Shown here piece after piece: positions 23,352 to 31,510 of a DNA stretch of 33,440 nucleotides (position 1 is its first letter; the number at the start of each line of letters is the position of its first letter). The DNA lies in the NCBI GenBank assembly GCA_900550935.1, contig URUD01000032.1, positions 1 to 33,440 of the forward strand, given 5' to 3'. The notes below the pieces were generated by a model. The model was not told the origin of the DNA, searched no databases, and saw nothing but the letters and a program-made list of their open reading frames with translations. Source of the DNA: an uncultured Roseburia sp. (lineage in GTDB: Bacteria; Bacillota; Clostridia; Lachnospirales; Lachnospiraceae). The translations under genes were made by a program, and so were the position numbers.

Positions 23352-24602
23352 ATGGCAGAGATCAGACCATTTATGAGCATCAGACCATGTAAGGGGAAGG
23401 CAGCAGAAATTGCTGCCCTCCCTTATGATGTTTATAATCGAAAAGAAGCAACTGAGGAAGTAGAAAGACATCCGGAGTCCTTTTTAAGAATTGACCGTGC
23501 AGAAACGGGGTATCCTCTTTCTGTTGATATGTATGATGACCGTGTGTATGAGAGAGCACATGATCTGTTATGGCAGGCAGTGGAAGATGGTACCTTTGTG
23601 AAAGATGCCAAAAACTGCTATTACATCTATGAACTTACGATGAATGGAAGAGTGCAGACCGGGATTACAGCGTGTGCATCGATCGATGATTATCAGAACG
23701 GGATCATCAAAAAACATGAGAACACCAGAGCTGAAAAAGAGATCGACCGGATCAAACATGTGGACCGCTGTGATGCGCAGACCGGACCGATCTTTCTTGC
23801 TTACCGCTCCAATGAGCAGATCAATCAGATCGTGGCAGAGGTAAAATGCGGGGAGCCGGAGTATGATTTTACTTCAGAGGACGGGATCAGACACCGCGTC
23901 TTTGTGATCGCAGAGGATGACAAGGTCAAGACCCTTCAGGAAGCATTTTCGGGGATAAACGAGATTTATATCGCAGACGGACATCACAGAGCAGCATCTG
24001 CGGTAAAAGTAGGATTAAAGCGCAGGGAAGAACATCCAGGTTACGATGGAACGGAAGAATTCAATTATTTCCTCTCCGTACTTTTCCCGGATGACCAGTT
24101 GATGATCATGGATTATAACCGTGTGGTCAAAGATCTGAATGGATATTCCTTTAAGGGATTTGTCAAAGAGATTTCAAAACGCTTTGATGTGACAGAGATC
24201 ACGGGGCAGGAAGAGAAAAAGCCACAGGAAAAGGGCAGCTTTACCATGTATATGGAAGGACATTATTTCCTGTGTAAGATCAGACTGGAAGACTTGGAGC
24301 AGGTAAAAGGAAACCCGGTGGAGAGTCTTGATGTATCATTGCTATACCGGCTTTTGCTGCATCCGGTACTTGGAATCGGAGACCAGAAGACGGATGGCAG
24401 GATCGATTTCGTCGGTGGTATCCGTGGTCTGGAAGAGTTAGAGCGAAGATGTGCAGATGATTGTGCAGTTGCATTTGCCATGTATCCGACTTCAATCGCA
24501 GAGCTGTTTGCCGTGGCAGATGCAGGACTTTTAATGCCGCCGAAATCAACCTGGTTTGAACCTAAATTACGCAGTGGGCTTTTCATTCATGCACTTTCTT
24601 AG
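23352..24602 (+). CDS. DUF1015 family protein, 416 aa, third gene of the serine cluster
   Basis: The family has no settled function that I can state with certainty. ATG 23352 (MAEIRPFMSIRPCKGKAAEI) follows TGGAGGAAGAA; an in-frame GTG at 23340 is rejected. Conserved family blocks are visible: LPYDVYN (23-29), ESFLRIDRAE (42-51), KKHENTRAEKEIDRIKHVDR (120-139), IADGHHRAASA (207-217), FNYFLSVLFPD near 236-246 and a C-terminal VDAGLLMPPKSTWFEPKLRSG-like block. DGHHR recalls the nucleotide-binding turn of ParB/sulfiredoxin-fold kinases that phosphorylate free serine. The gene is 32 bases after serA and 14 before mscS. A serine-related kinase or phosphotransfer role is an inference. Confidence 0.85.
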   Translation: MAEIRPFMSIRPCKGKAAEIAALPYDVYNRKEATEEVERHPESFLRIDRAETGYPLSVDMYDDRVYERAHDLLWQAVEDGTFVKDAKNCYYIYELTMNGRVQTGITACASIDDYQNGIIKKHENTRAEKEIDRIKHVDRCDAQTGPIFLAYRSNEQINQIVAEVKCGEPEYDFTSEDGIRHRVFVIAEDDKVKTLQEAFSGINEIYIADGHHRAASAVKVGLKRREEHPGYDGTEEFNYFLSVLFPDDQLMIMDYNRVVKDLNGYSFKGFVKEISKRFDVTEITGQEEKKPQEKGSFTMYMEGHYFLCKIRLEDLEQVKGNPVESLDVSLLYRLLLHPVLGIGDQKTDGRIDFVGGIRGLEELERRCADDCAVAFAMYPTSIAELFAVADAGLLMPPKSTWFEPKLRSGLFIHALS

Positions 24603-24616
24603 AATAGGGAGGAAAA

Positions 24617-25516
24617 ATGGATTCGATAGGAACATCAACAGAAGCAATGGAAGTATTATCTGATGCACAGGCAGGATTGCAGGAAGTAGCGGAAAATCCG
24701 GGGATTATCCGCACCTGGCTTGAGGGACTGGTGCCGGATCTGTTAAATTTTGCATTGCAGGTTGTGATTGCACTTGTGGTCTATGTGATAGGTGGCAAGA
24801 TCATCAAGCTGATCTTAAAAATGCTCTCACGCGGTATGGAACGGAGGGGAACGGACGAAGGCGTAAAGCAGTTCCTGCTTCCATTAGTAAAATATTCGCT
24901 GTATGTGATCCTGATCTTTATCATCATGGGGCTGTTCGGTATCGCAACGACTTCGGCCGTGGCAGTGTTAGGTTCCGCTGGTGTAGCGGTAGGTCTGGCA
25001 TTGCAGGGAAGCCTTTCTAACTTTGCCGGAGGTGTATTGATCTTATTGCTCAAACCGTTCCGCGTGGGAGATTATATCGTGGAACATTCCGGTGGCAAAG
25101 AGGGAACTGTGACGGAGATCTCTATTTTTTATACGAAACTTCTATCTGCTGATAACAAGATGATCCTGGTACCAAACGGAACACTTGCAAACTGCACCGT
25201 GACCAATGTCTCCGGTATGGAAAAACGTCGTGTGGATGTGGAAGTCGGCATTGCCTATGAGGCAGATATCAGGACGGCAAAAGAGGTATTGAAAAAGGTC
25301 GCTGCAGATGATGAGGCAAGGCTCAAAGAAGAGGAGCCGGTTGTATTTGTTGACAGTCTGGGAGATTCTTCTGTCAATATGGGTGTGCGTATCTGGGTGG
25401 AGGCAGAAAACTACTGGAGCACGAAATGGCGGCTCACAGAAAACGTAAAGTATGCACTGGATGAGGCAGGTATCTCTATTCCATACCCACAGCTCGATGT
25501 TCAGATAAAACAGTGA
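24617..25516 (+). CDS. mscS: Small-conductance mechanosensitive channel (MscS family), 299 aa
   Basis: MscS channels open under membrane tension and release solutes after osmotic downshock. GGGAGG stands seven bases before ATG 24617. The first ~30 residues are polar. Membrane segments lie at about 33-58, 88-110 and 112-140. The third is the pore helix with its Gly/Ala pattern (VAVLGSAGVAVGLALQGSLSNFAGG, given in part here by position 113-137). The beta domain follows (PFRVGDYIVEHSGGKEGTV, ILVPNGTLANCTVTNVS), then the alpha/beta cage to residue 299. Length is near the E. coli protein (286). It ends the serC-serA-DUF1015 run. Confidence 0.95.
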   Translation: MDSIGTSTEAMEVLSDAQAGLQEVAENPGIIRTWLEGLVPDLLNFALQVVIALVVYVIGGKIIKLILKMLSRGMERRGTDEGVKQFLLPLVKYSLYVILIFIIMGLFGIATTSAVAVLGSAGVAVGLALQGSLSNFAGGVLILLLKPFRVGDYIVEHSGGKEGTVTEISIFYTKLLSADNKMILVPNGTLANCTVTNVSGMEKRRVDVEVGIAYEADIRTAKEVLKKVAADDEARLKEEEPVVFVDSLGDSSVNMGVRIWVEAENYWSTKWRLTENVKYALDEAGISIPYPQLDVQIKQ

Positions 25517-25547
25517 GAGTGTAAAACAGCGGGACAGGCAAAAGTGA

Positions 25548-25576
25548 TTGACAAAAAATCCCAGTTATGCTACATT
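25548..25576 (+). promoter_or_regulatory. Cold-shock gene promoter
   Basis: TTGACA (25548-25553), 17 bases, TACATT (25571-25576) with an extended TGC ahead of it. It predicts a leader of about 40 bases before the ATG at 25623. Confidence 0.8.
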
Positions 25577-25622
25577 CGAGACGTACTATAAATACAAGCA
25601 TTATGGAGGAGGGTTTTTCGAA

Positions 25623-25826
25623 ATGCAGCAGGGAACTGTAAAATGGTTTAACGCCAAAAAAGGTTATGGATTTATTTCAGACGAGGCAGGAAATGATGTA
25701 TTCGTACATTTTTCCGCACTGAACATGGACGGCTTTAAAGAGTTAAAAGACGGCGAGAGAGTTGAGTTTGAAGTGACAGAGGGAAGCAAAGGACCTCAGG
25801 CAGCAAATGTCAGCCGTATTGCATAA
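25623..25826 (+). CDS. csp: Cold-shock protein (CspA/CspB family), 67 aa
   Basis: A small RNA/ssDNA-binding OB-fold chaperone. ATG 25623 (MQQGTVKWFNAKKGYGFISD) gives the canonical N-terminus. A longer frame from 25548 would start inside the -35 box and is rejected. Both RNA-binding motifs are present: KGYGFI (about 13-18) and DVFVHFSA (about 26-33). GGAGGAGGG at 25605-25613 is ten to twelve bases from the start, slightly far. Single-gene unit with promoter and terminator. Confidence 0.96.
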   Translation: MQQGTVKWFNAKKGYGFISDEAGNDVFVHFSALNMDGFKELKDGERVEFEVTEGSKGPQAANVSRIA

Positions 25827-25852
25827 AAGAATAGTTCTGATGAATACTAACC

Positions 25853-25886
25853 AAAAGAGGATGCGAGTACACATCCTCTTTTTTTC
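25853..25886 (+). terminator. Intrinsic terminator after the cold-shock gene
   Basis: AAAAGAGGATG (25853-25863) pairs with CATCCTCTTTT (25872-25882) around an 8-base loop, with a run of seven T. Confidence 0.88.
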
Positions 25887-25898
25887 TTGGAAAAGCTG

Positions 25899-25907
25899 TG
25901 CTATACT
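25899..25907 (+). promoter_or_regulatory. Extended -10 promoter for the M16C peptidase
   Basis: TGC-TATACT (25899-25907) is an extended -10 located 32 bases before the start at 25939. The -35 region falls in the T-run of the preceding terminator and is not recognisable. Confidence 0.5.
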
Positions 25908-25938
25908 TTTAGGCATATGAATGAAAACGGAGGAAATT

Positions 25939-28863
25939 ATGAAACTGACAGATTTAAACGCATATGAAGTGTTAGAGCAGCGTCCTTTGGATGACTTACA
26001 TTCCGAAGGATGTATTTTACGACATAAAAAGAGTGGAGCAAGGATCGCGGTGATCGCGAATGATGACGACAATAAAGTGTTTTATGTGGGATTTCGTACC
26101 CCACCGGAGGATTCGACCGGTGTACCACATATCATCGAACATACTGTACTCTGTGGTTCGGACAAATATCCGGTCAAAGACCCTTTTGTGGAACTTGTCA
26201 AGGGGTCACTGAATACATTTTTAAATGCCATGACCTATCCGGAAAAGACGATTTATCCGGTGGCAAGCTGCAATGACAAAGATTTTCAGAACCTGATGAG
26301 TGTATATATGGATGCAGTGTTCCATCCAAATATCTATAAGTATCAGGAGATCTTTAAGCAGGAAGGGTGGCATTATGAGCTGGAGGATGAGGATTCTCCG
26401 ATCACGATCAATGGTGTCGTTTACAATGAGATGAAGGGGGCATTCTCCTCTGCGGATGATGTATTGCAGAGGCAGATCTTAAATTCCCTGTTTCCGGATA
26501 CTTCTTACCGGAATGAGTCAGGTGGAGATCCGGATTTTATCCCGGATCTGACGTATGAAGCATATCTGGATTTCCATCGCAGATATTATCATCCGTGCAA
26601 TTCCTATATTTATCTGTATGGAGATATGGATGTAGCAGAGAAACTCCGCTGGCTGGATGAGGAATATTTATCTCATTATGAGAAGATCACGATCGATTCT
26701 GCCATCCGGGAGCAGAAACCGTTTGCAAAACCGGTCGAGCTTGTGAAAAAATACCCGATCTCTTCGACAGAGACCGAGGAGGACAATACCTATCTTTCTT
26801 ATAATCTCGTAGTTGGAACGGTACTGGATAAGAAATTATATCTTGCCTTTGATATTTTGGATTACGCACTCGTTAGTGCACCGGGAGCACCGGTCAAAAA
26901 GGCACTTTTAGATGCCGGGATCGGAAAAGACATCACAGGTGGCTATGACAGTGGTACCATGCAGCCGATCTTTTCTTTTATTGCAAAAAATGCAAATGGA
27001 TCGCAGAAAGAGGAATTTTTATCCGTGATCCGTGAGACCTTAAAGCAGCAGGTCAAAGACGGCATTGATAAAAAAGCATTGCTTGCTGGGATCAACGGTT
27101 CGGAATTCCGTTACCGCGAGGCAGATTTCGGACAGTTCCCGAAGGGACTGCTTTACGGCATCCAGTGTCTGGACAGCTGGCTTTATGACGATATGCAGCC
27201 GTTTATGCACTTAGAGGCATCGGAGACCTATCGTTTCTTAAAGGAACAGGTAAAAACAGATTACTTTGAACAGCTGATACAGACTTATTTGCTGGACAAT
27301 CCACACGCATCCGTGGTTGTGATAGAGCCGGAAAAAGGATTAAATGCCAAAAAAGAAGAGCAGCTTGCGAAAAAGCTTGCCGCCTACAAAGAAAGCCTTT
27401 CCAAAGAAGAAATACAGCAGCTTATCGCAGATACAAAGCACTTAAAAAAGTATCAGGAAGAGCCGTCGCCAAGGGAAGACTTGGAAAAGATCCCAATGCT
27501 TTGCAGAGAGGATATGAAGCGTGAAGCGGCTCCGCTGATCAATCAGGAGAGAGAAGTGGATGGCGTGACAGTCATTCACCACAGTATGTTCTCAAACGGG
27601 ATCGCATACTTACGTTTTCTGTTTGATATCCGTGACTTTGCAGTTGAGGATATCCCATATGTCGGACTGTTAAAATATGTGCTGGGCTATGTGGACACAG
27701 AGCATTATGGCTATGCAGAATTGTCCAATGAGATCAACATCCACACTGGCGGCATCGGATGCAGCTTTGGCGTGTACCCGCATATGTCAGGTGAAGAGCA
27801 GATGAAAGTCATGTTTGAGGTAAAGACCAAGGTGCTGATGGAGGAACTGCCGGAGGCAGGAAAACTGATCACAGAGATGATAAAGACTTCTGTTCTTTCC
27901 GATGAAAAACGTCTCCTTGAGATCTTAGGCCAGTTAAAATCCAGATTGCAGGCATCATTAAGCAGTGTGGCACATTCCGTTGCATCTATGCGCGCCATGT
28001 CCTATTTCTCAAGGGCCGCTTATTATCAGGATGCAGTGGGCGGTATTCTGTTTGAACAGAAGGTAGCGGATCTGGCAGAGCATTTTGAAGAGAAAAAAGC
28101 GGATCTCATTGCAAAATTAGAGGAGCTTACGAGAAAGATTTTTACACCGGAACGTATGTTAGTCAGCGTTGTATGTGAGGAGAAAGATTTTGTGGCAGTT
28201 GGCAGGGAGATTGGCCAGTTAAAACAGGCACTGTATCCTTCCGAAGGAAGTACAGTAAGAAATCTGCCACTGCTTGTTTTAGAGCAGAAAAACGAGGGAT
28301 TTACCGATGCTTCCAAAGTACAGTATGTTGCCAGAACCGGAAACTTCAAACGGCACGGTTTTGAATATAACGGAGCACTTCGTATCTTAAAAGTCATCAT
28401 GGGCTATGATTACCTGTGGATCAACATCCGGGTAAAGGGCGGAGCTTATGGATGTATGAACTCCTATATGCGAAACGGTGACACTTATTTTGTATCATAC
28501 CGCGATCCGAATCTGGAGAAGACCAATGAGATCTATGATGGCATCCCGGAATATCTGGAGAACTTTACCGCAGACGAGCGTGATATGACAAAATACATCA
28601 TCGGAACGATCAGCGATCTGGACACACCGTTAAATCCGAATGCAAAGGGAGCACGTTCCATGACAGCACTGTTGCAGGGCATCACACAGGAAGATTTGCA
28701 GCGGGAGCGTGATGAGGTGATCGGTGCGACAGAAAAAGATATCCGCGCATTAAAAGATATGATCGCTTCGGTACTGGAAGAGCATAATCTTTGCGTCATC
28801 GGAAATGAGGAAAAGCTGAACGAACAGAAAGAACTGTTTACAGAACTAAAGAATATTTTTTAG
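25939..28863 (+). CDS. M16C (PreP/Cym1-like) zinc metallopeptidase, 974 aa
   Basis: This family degrades peptides inside a closed clam-shell chamber; the eukaryotic relatives clear mitochondrial and chloroplast presequences. ATG 25939 (MKLTDLNAYEVLEQ) has CGGAGG six to seven bases ahead; an in-frame ATG at 25921 overlaps that site region and is rejected. The inverted zinc motif is H64-x-x-E67-H68 (HIIEH) with the third ligand E164 in VYNEMKGAF. The block KDPFVELVKGSLNTFLNAMT (80-99) is diagnostic. The C-terminal half has the inactive paired domain and RVKGGAYGCMNSY, typical of substrate clamping. No signal peptide, so cytoplasmic. It precedes era by 13 bases. Confidence 0.93.
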   Translation: MKLTDLNAYEVLEQRPLDDLHSEGCILRHKKSGARIAVIANDDDNKVFYVGFRTPPEDSTGVPHIIEHTVLCGSDKYPVKDPFVELVKGSLNTFLNAMTYPEKTIYPVASCNDKDFQNLMSVYMDAVFHPNIYKYQEIFKQEGWHYELEDEDSPITINGVVYNEMKGAFSSADDVLQRQILNSLFPDTSYRNESGGDPDFIPDLTYEAYLDFHRRYYHPCNSYIYLYGDMDVAEKLRWLDEEYLSHYEKITIDSAIREQKPFAKPVELVKKYPISSTETEEDNTYLSYNLVVGTVLDKKLYLAFDILDYALVSAPGAPVKKALLDAGIGKDITGGYDSGTMQPIFSFIAKNANGSQKEEFLSVIRETLKQQVKDGIDKKALLAGINGSEFRYREADFGQFPKGLLYGIQCLDSWLYDDMQPFMHLEASETYRFLKEQVKTDYFEQLIQTYLLDNPHASVVVIEPEKGLNAKKEEQLAKKLAAYKESLSKEEIQQLIADTKHLKKYQEEPSPREDLEKIPMLCREDMKREAAPLINQEREVDGVTVIHHSMFSNGIAYLRFLFDIRDFAVEDIPYVGLLKYVLGYVDTEHYGYAELSNEINIHTGGIGCSFGVYPHMSGEEQMKVMFEVKTKVLMEELPEAGKLITEMIKTSVLSDEKRLLEILGQLKSRLQASLSSVAHSVASMRAMSYFSRAAYYQDAVGGILFEQKVADLAEHFEEKKADLIAKLEELTRKIFTPERMLVSVVCEEKDFVAVGREIGQLKQALYPSEGSTVRNLPLLVLEQKNEGFTDASKVQYVARTGNFKRHGFEYNGALRILKVIMGYDYLWINIRVKGGAYGCMNSYMRNGDTYFVSYRDPNLEKTNEIYDGIPEYLENFTADERDMTKYIIGTISDLDTPLNPNAKGARSMTALLQGITQEDLQRERDEVIGATEKDIRALKDMIASVLEEHNLCVIGNEEKLNEQKELFTELKNIF

Positions 28864-28876
28864 AAATGGAGTACAC

Positions 28877-29785
28877 ATGAACGAAAGTTTTAAATCAGGA
28901 TTTGTTACAATTATCGGACGTCCTAACGTGGGAAAATCAACCTTAATGAACCATCTGATCGGTCAGAAGATCGCGATCACGTCGAACAAACCGCAGACGA
29001 CCAGAAACCGTATCCAGACGGTATACACAGATATGGAACGCGGTCAGATCGTTTTTCTGGACACTCCTGGTATCCATCAGGCAAAAAATAAACTGGGCGA
29101 ATATATGGTAAACGTTGCAGAGCACACACTGGGAGAGGTTGATGTCATCCTCTGGCTGGTTGAGCCTTCAAACTTTATCGGAGCCGGAGAGCAGCACATC
29201 ATAAAGCAGCTCCAGAAAGTGAAAACGCCGGTCATTTTAGTCATCAATAAGGTAGATACGGTGAGCAGGGATAAGATCCTTGCGTTTATCGATACCTACC
29301 GTAAAGTGTATGATTTTGCGGAGATCGTACCGGCTTCTGCACTGCGCGGACAGAATATGGATACGGTTTTGGATATGATCTTTAAATATCTTCCATACGG
29401 ACCTCAGTTTTATGATGAGGATACCATCACTGACCAGCCGGAGCGCGCCATCGTAGCCGAGATCATCCGGGAAAAGGCACTGCACGCACTGGATGATGAG
29501 ATCCCGCACGGCATTGCGGTATACATTGACCGGATGAAAGAGCGCAAAGGCCAGCCGATGATCGATATTGATGCAACGATCGTGTGTGAACGCGATTCCC
29601 ACAAGGGTATCGTGATCGGAAAAGGCGGAGCGATGCTTAAAAAGATCGGAACCAATGCCCGCTATGAGATCGAGCGGCTGCTTGAGACAAAGGTAAATTT
29701 AAAGTTGTGGGTGAAGGTAAAGAAGGACTGGCGTGACAGCGATTCGATGATCAAGAACTTTGGCTACAACAAAGACGAACTTTAA
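28877..29785 (+). CDS. era: GTPase Era, 302 aa
   Basis: Era binds the 3' end of 16S rRNA and assists 30S subunit maturation. G motifs are GRPNVGKS (14-21), PQTTRNRI switch (39-46), DTPG (62-65), NKVD (124-127) and SAL (154-156). The C-terminal KH domain has GKGG (248-251) before AMLKKIG. GGAG lies five bases before ATG 28877. Length is standard. It is followed by yqzL and recO, as in Bacillus. Confidence 0.98.
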   Translation: MNESFKSGFVTIIGRPNVGKSTLMNHLIGQKIAITSNKPQTTRNRIQTVYTDMERGQIVFLDTPGIHQAKNKLGEYMVNVAEHTLGEVDVILWLVEPSNFIGAGEQHIIKQLQKVKTPVILVINKVDTVSRDKILAFIDTYRKVYDFAEIVPASALRGQNMDTVLDMIFKYLPYGPQFYDEDTITDQPERAIVAEIIREKALHALDDEIPHGIAVYIDRMKERKGQPMIDIDATIVCERDSHKGIVIGKGGAMLKKIGTNARYEIERLLETKVNLKLWVKVKKDWRDSDSMIKNFGYNKDEL

Positions 29786-29871
29786 TCTTCCAATTTTTTG
29801 CTGGTATAGTAAGAGGTGACACCGGAAATCCTATCCATAGAACAACTGATATGGTACAGGAGGATATGCCG

Positions 29872-30060
29872 ATGGAGGAAGCCTGGAAGAAATTTATGAC
29901 GACAGGAAGTGTAACAGATTACCTTACGTTTAAGGGGGTAGATACCTTTACTATGCCGGCGGAGAGCAGCACTTCTACAGCGTGGGGAAAAGAGCAGGAT
30001 GGGACAGAATATCGTGTTGACCGGAATGGTCTTAAATGTAATGCCAGTTGGCGAGTATGA
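29872..30060 (+). CDS. yqzL: YqzL-like small protein, 62 aa, overlapping recO
   Basis: The N-terminus MEEAWKKFMTTGSVTDYLTF matches the YqzL family (W-x-x-F-x-x-T-G-x-x-x-x-Y-L) and the place between era and recO is the Bacillus one. ATG 29872 is set by AGGAGG about eight bases upstream; ATGs at 29851 and 29866 are poorly placed. The Bacillus protein is about 47 residues. Here the frame runs on for 62, and its last 62 bases overlap the start of recO in another frame. Residues after about 40 may be a lineage-specific extension created by this overlap. Function is unknown in the family. Confidence 0.75.
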   Translation: MEEAWKKFMTTGSVTDYLTFKGVDTFTMPAESSTSTAWGKEQDGTEYRVDRNGLKCNASWRV

Positions 30061-30769
30061 CAAAAGAATAACGCTGCTCACAAAAGAAAGAGGAAAGATC
30101 ACAGCATTTGCAAAAGGAGCGAGACGTCCCAACAGTCAGCTCCTTGCTGCAACCAATCCTTTTTCTTTTGGGGAATTTGAGTTCTTTGAAGGAAGAAGTT
30201 CCTATAATATGGTGAAAGCATCGATCCAGAATTATTTCAGGGAACTGGTGGAAGATTTTAACGCTACATATTATGGATTTTATTTTCTGGAATTTGCGGA
30301 TTATTATTGCCAGGAAAATAACGATGAGCGGGAGATGTTAAAACTCTTATACCAGTCACTCCGGGCACTGGTCAGCAGTGCGTATGACAACCGGCTGGTG
30401 CGCTGCGTTTACGAGTTAAAAGCGATGAGTATCAACGGGGAGGGACCGAATGTGTTTTCCTGCCTGCAATGTGAAAAAAAAGAAACACTGCATTATTTTG
30501 CCACAGAGCGGGGAGGAACACTTTGCGATTCCTGCGGTATGGAGGAAAAGCAGAAGTACCGGGGCGATGTGTTCATTCTGGATGAGTCCACGGTCTATAC
30601 AATGCAGTATATCATTGCTTCGCGCGTTGAAAAACTCTATACGTTTACGGTCAGTGATGTGGTTTTAAAGCAGTTACAGATGGTGTTAAAGAGTTATCGG
30701 AAACGTTATCTGGAACATTCTTTCCGCTCCCTTAAGATTTTAGAAGAACTTCCTGCCACGGAATTTTAG
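29999..30769 (+). CDS. recO: DNA repair protein RecO, 256 aa
   Basis: RecO anneals complementary strands and, with RecR, loads RecA on SSB-covered gaps. The N-terminal OB fold is clear: VLTGMVLNVMPVGEYDKRITLLTKERGK is spread over residues 6-33, followed by AFAKGARRPNSQL (36-48). The zinc site is C155, C158, C176 and C179. Length is normal. ATG 29999 has only a loose site (GGGGAAAAGAGCAGG), and translation may depend on coupling with the overlapping yqzL frame. Confidence 0.96.
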   Translation: MGQNIVLTGMVLNVMPVGEYDKRITLLTKERGKITAFAKGARRPNSQLLAATNPFSFGEFEFFEGRSSYNMVKASIQNYFRELVEDFNATYYGFYFLEFADYYCQENNDEREMLKLLYQSLRALVSSAYDNRLVRCVYELKAMSINGEGPNVFSCLQCEKKETLHYFATERGGTLCDSCGMEEKQKYRGDVFILDESTVYTMQYIIASRVEKLYTFTVSDVVLKQLQMVLKSYRKRYLEHSFRSLKILEELPATEF

Positions 30770-30772
30770 CAG

Positions 30773-30801
30773 TTGAAATCACAATCTGAAAATAGTATAA
30801 T
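30773..30801 (+). promoter_or_regulatory. Strong sigma-A promoter for the lipoprotein gene
   Basis: TTGAAA (30773-30778), 17 bases, TATAAT (30796-30801), starting three bases after the recO stop. Confidence 0.85.
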
Positions 30802-30835
30802 AGCATGGATTAGCGAATAAATAAGGAGTGGAAGA

Positions 30836-31462
30836 TTGGGAATGAAAAGATTAGCTGGCATATGCCTTAGCCTGATACTTTGCGTTGGAATGCTTGCCGG
30901 ATGCGGAACTTCTGTTTCCTCCGATGATGATCTTGTCTATGTGGATAAGAAAGGAAAGGTAACATCCATCGATGTAGAGGATCTGGACGCGTCTTATTAT
31001 GACGAGAACGAATTAAACAGTTTTGTAAAAGATGAGATAGACCAGTACACGGCAGAAAATGGCAAGGGTACGGTTTCACTGAAAGATCTTAAAGTAGAAG
31101 ATGGCAAGGCAAAACTTACCATGGAATACAAGACACCGGAGGATTATGCTGCATTTAACGGGATTGAACTCTATCAGGGCAAGATCGTAAAGGCACTGGC
31201 TGCCGGATATGATTTTAAGGCAGATTTCGTCAGTGTGGAGGACGGTGTGGAGCAGAAAGCTGCCACGACAAAAGAGATTTATGCGACAGAAAATCTGAAG
31301 GTCGTGATCATAAAAGCAAACACGAATGTTCAGGTAGATGGGGATATCTGCTATGTTTCAAAGGAAAATGTTACCTTAACAGGAAACAACAGCGTGTCAA
31401 TCGCAGAAGAAGGCAATCATTCTTTTGAGACGGATGTCTATACTTATATCATATATAAATAG
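30836..31462 (+). CDS. Predicted lipoprotein of unknown function, 208 aa
   Basis: The N-terminus has KR, a hydrophobic core and a lipobox L-A-G-C, with C23 as the predicted lipidated residue (LILCVGMLAGCGTS). It is therefore exported and anchored on the outer face of the membrane. TTG 30836 is chosen because GGAG at 30825-30828 is seven bases ahead; ATG 30842 would be 13 bases away but gives nearly the same protein (206 aa). The mature part is acidic, with DLDASYYDENELNSFVKDEIDQY near 45-68 and a C-terminal beta-rich region. No domain is recognised. It has its own near-consensus promoter and precedes glyQS by 48 bases, possibly co-transcribed. Confidence 0.85.
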   Translation: MGMKRLAGICLSLILCVGMLAGCGTSVSSDDDLVYVDKKGKVTSIDVEDLDASYYDENELNSFVKDEIDQYTAENGKGTVSLKDLKVEDGKAKLTMEYKTPEDYAAFNGIELYQGKIVKALAAGYDFKADFVSVEDGVEQKAATTKEIYATENLKVVIIKANTNVQVDGDICYVSKENVTLTGNNSVSIAEEGNHSFETDVYTYIIYK

Positions 31463-31510
31463 CAACTGCTAAAAGATACAGCTAAGAATAAAGAAGGCGA
31501 GGAATTTTTT

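Noticed and set aside
31463..31510. Possible T-box leader upstream of glyQS
   Set aside because: The gap is only 48 bases and contains no specifier stem, T-box sequence or terminator.
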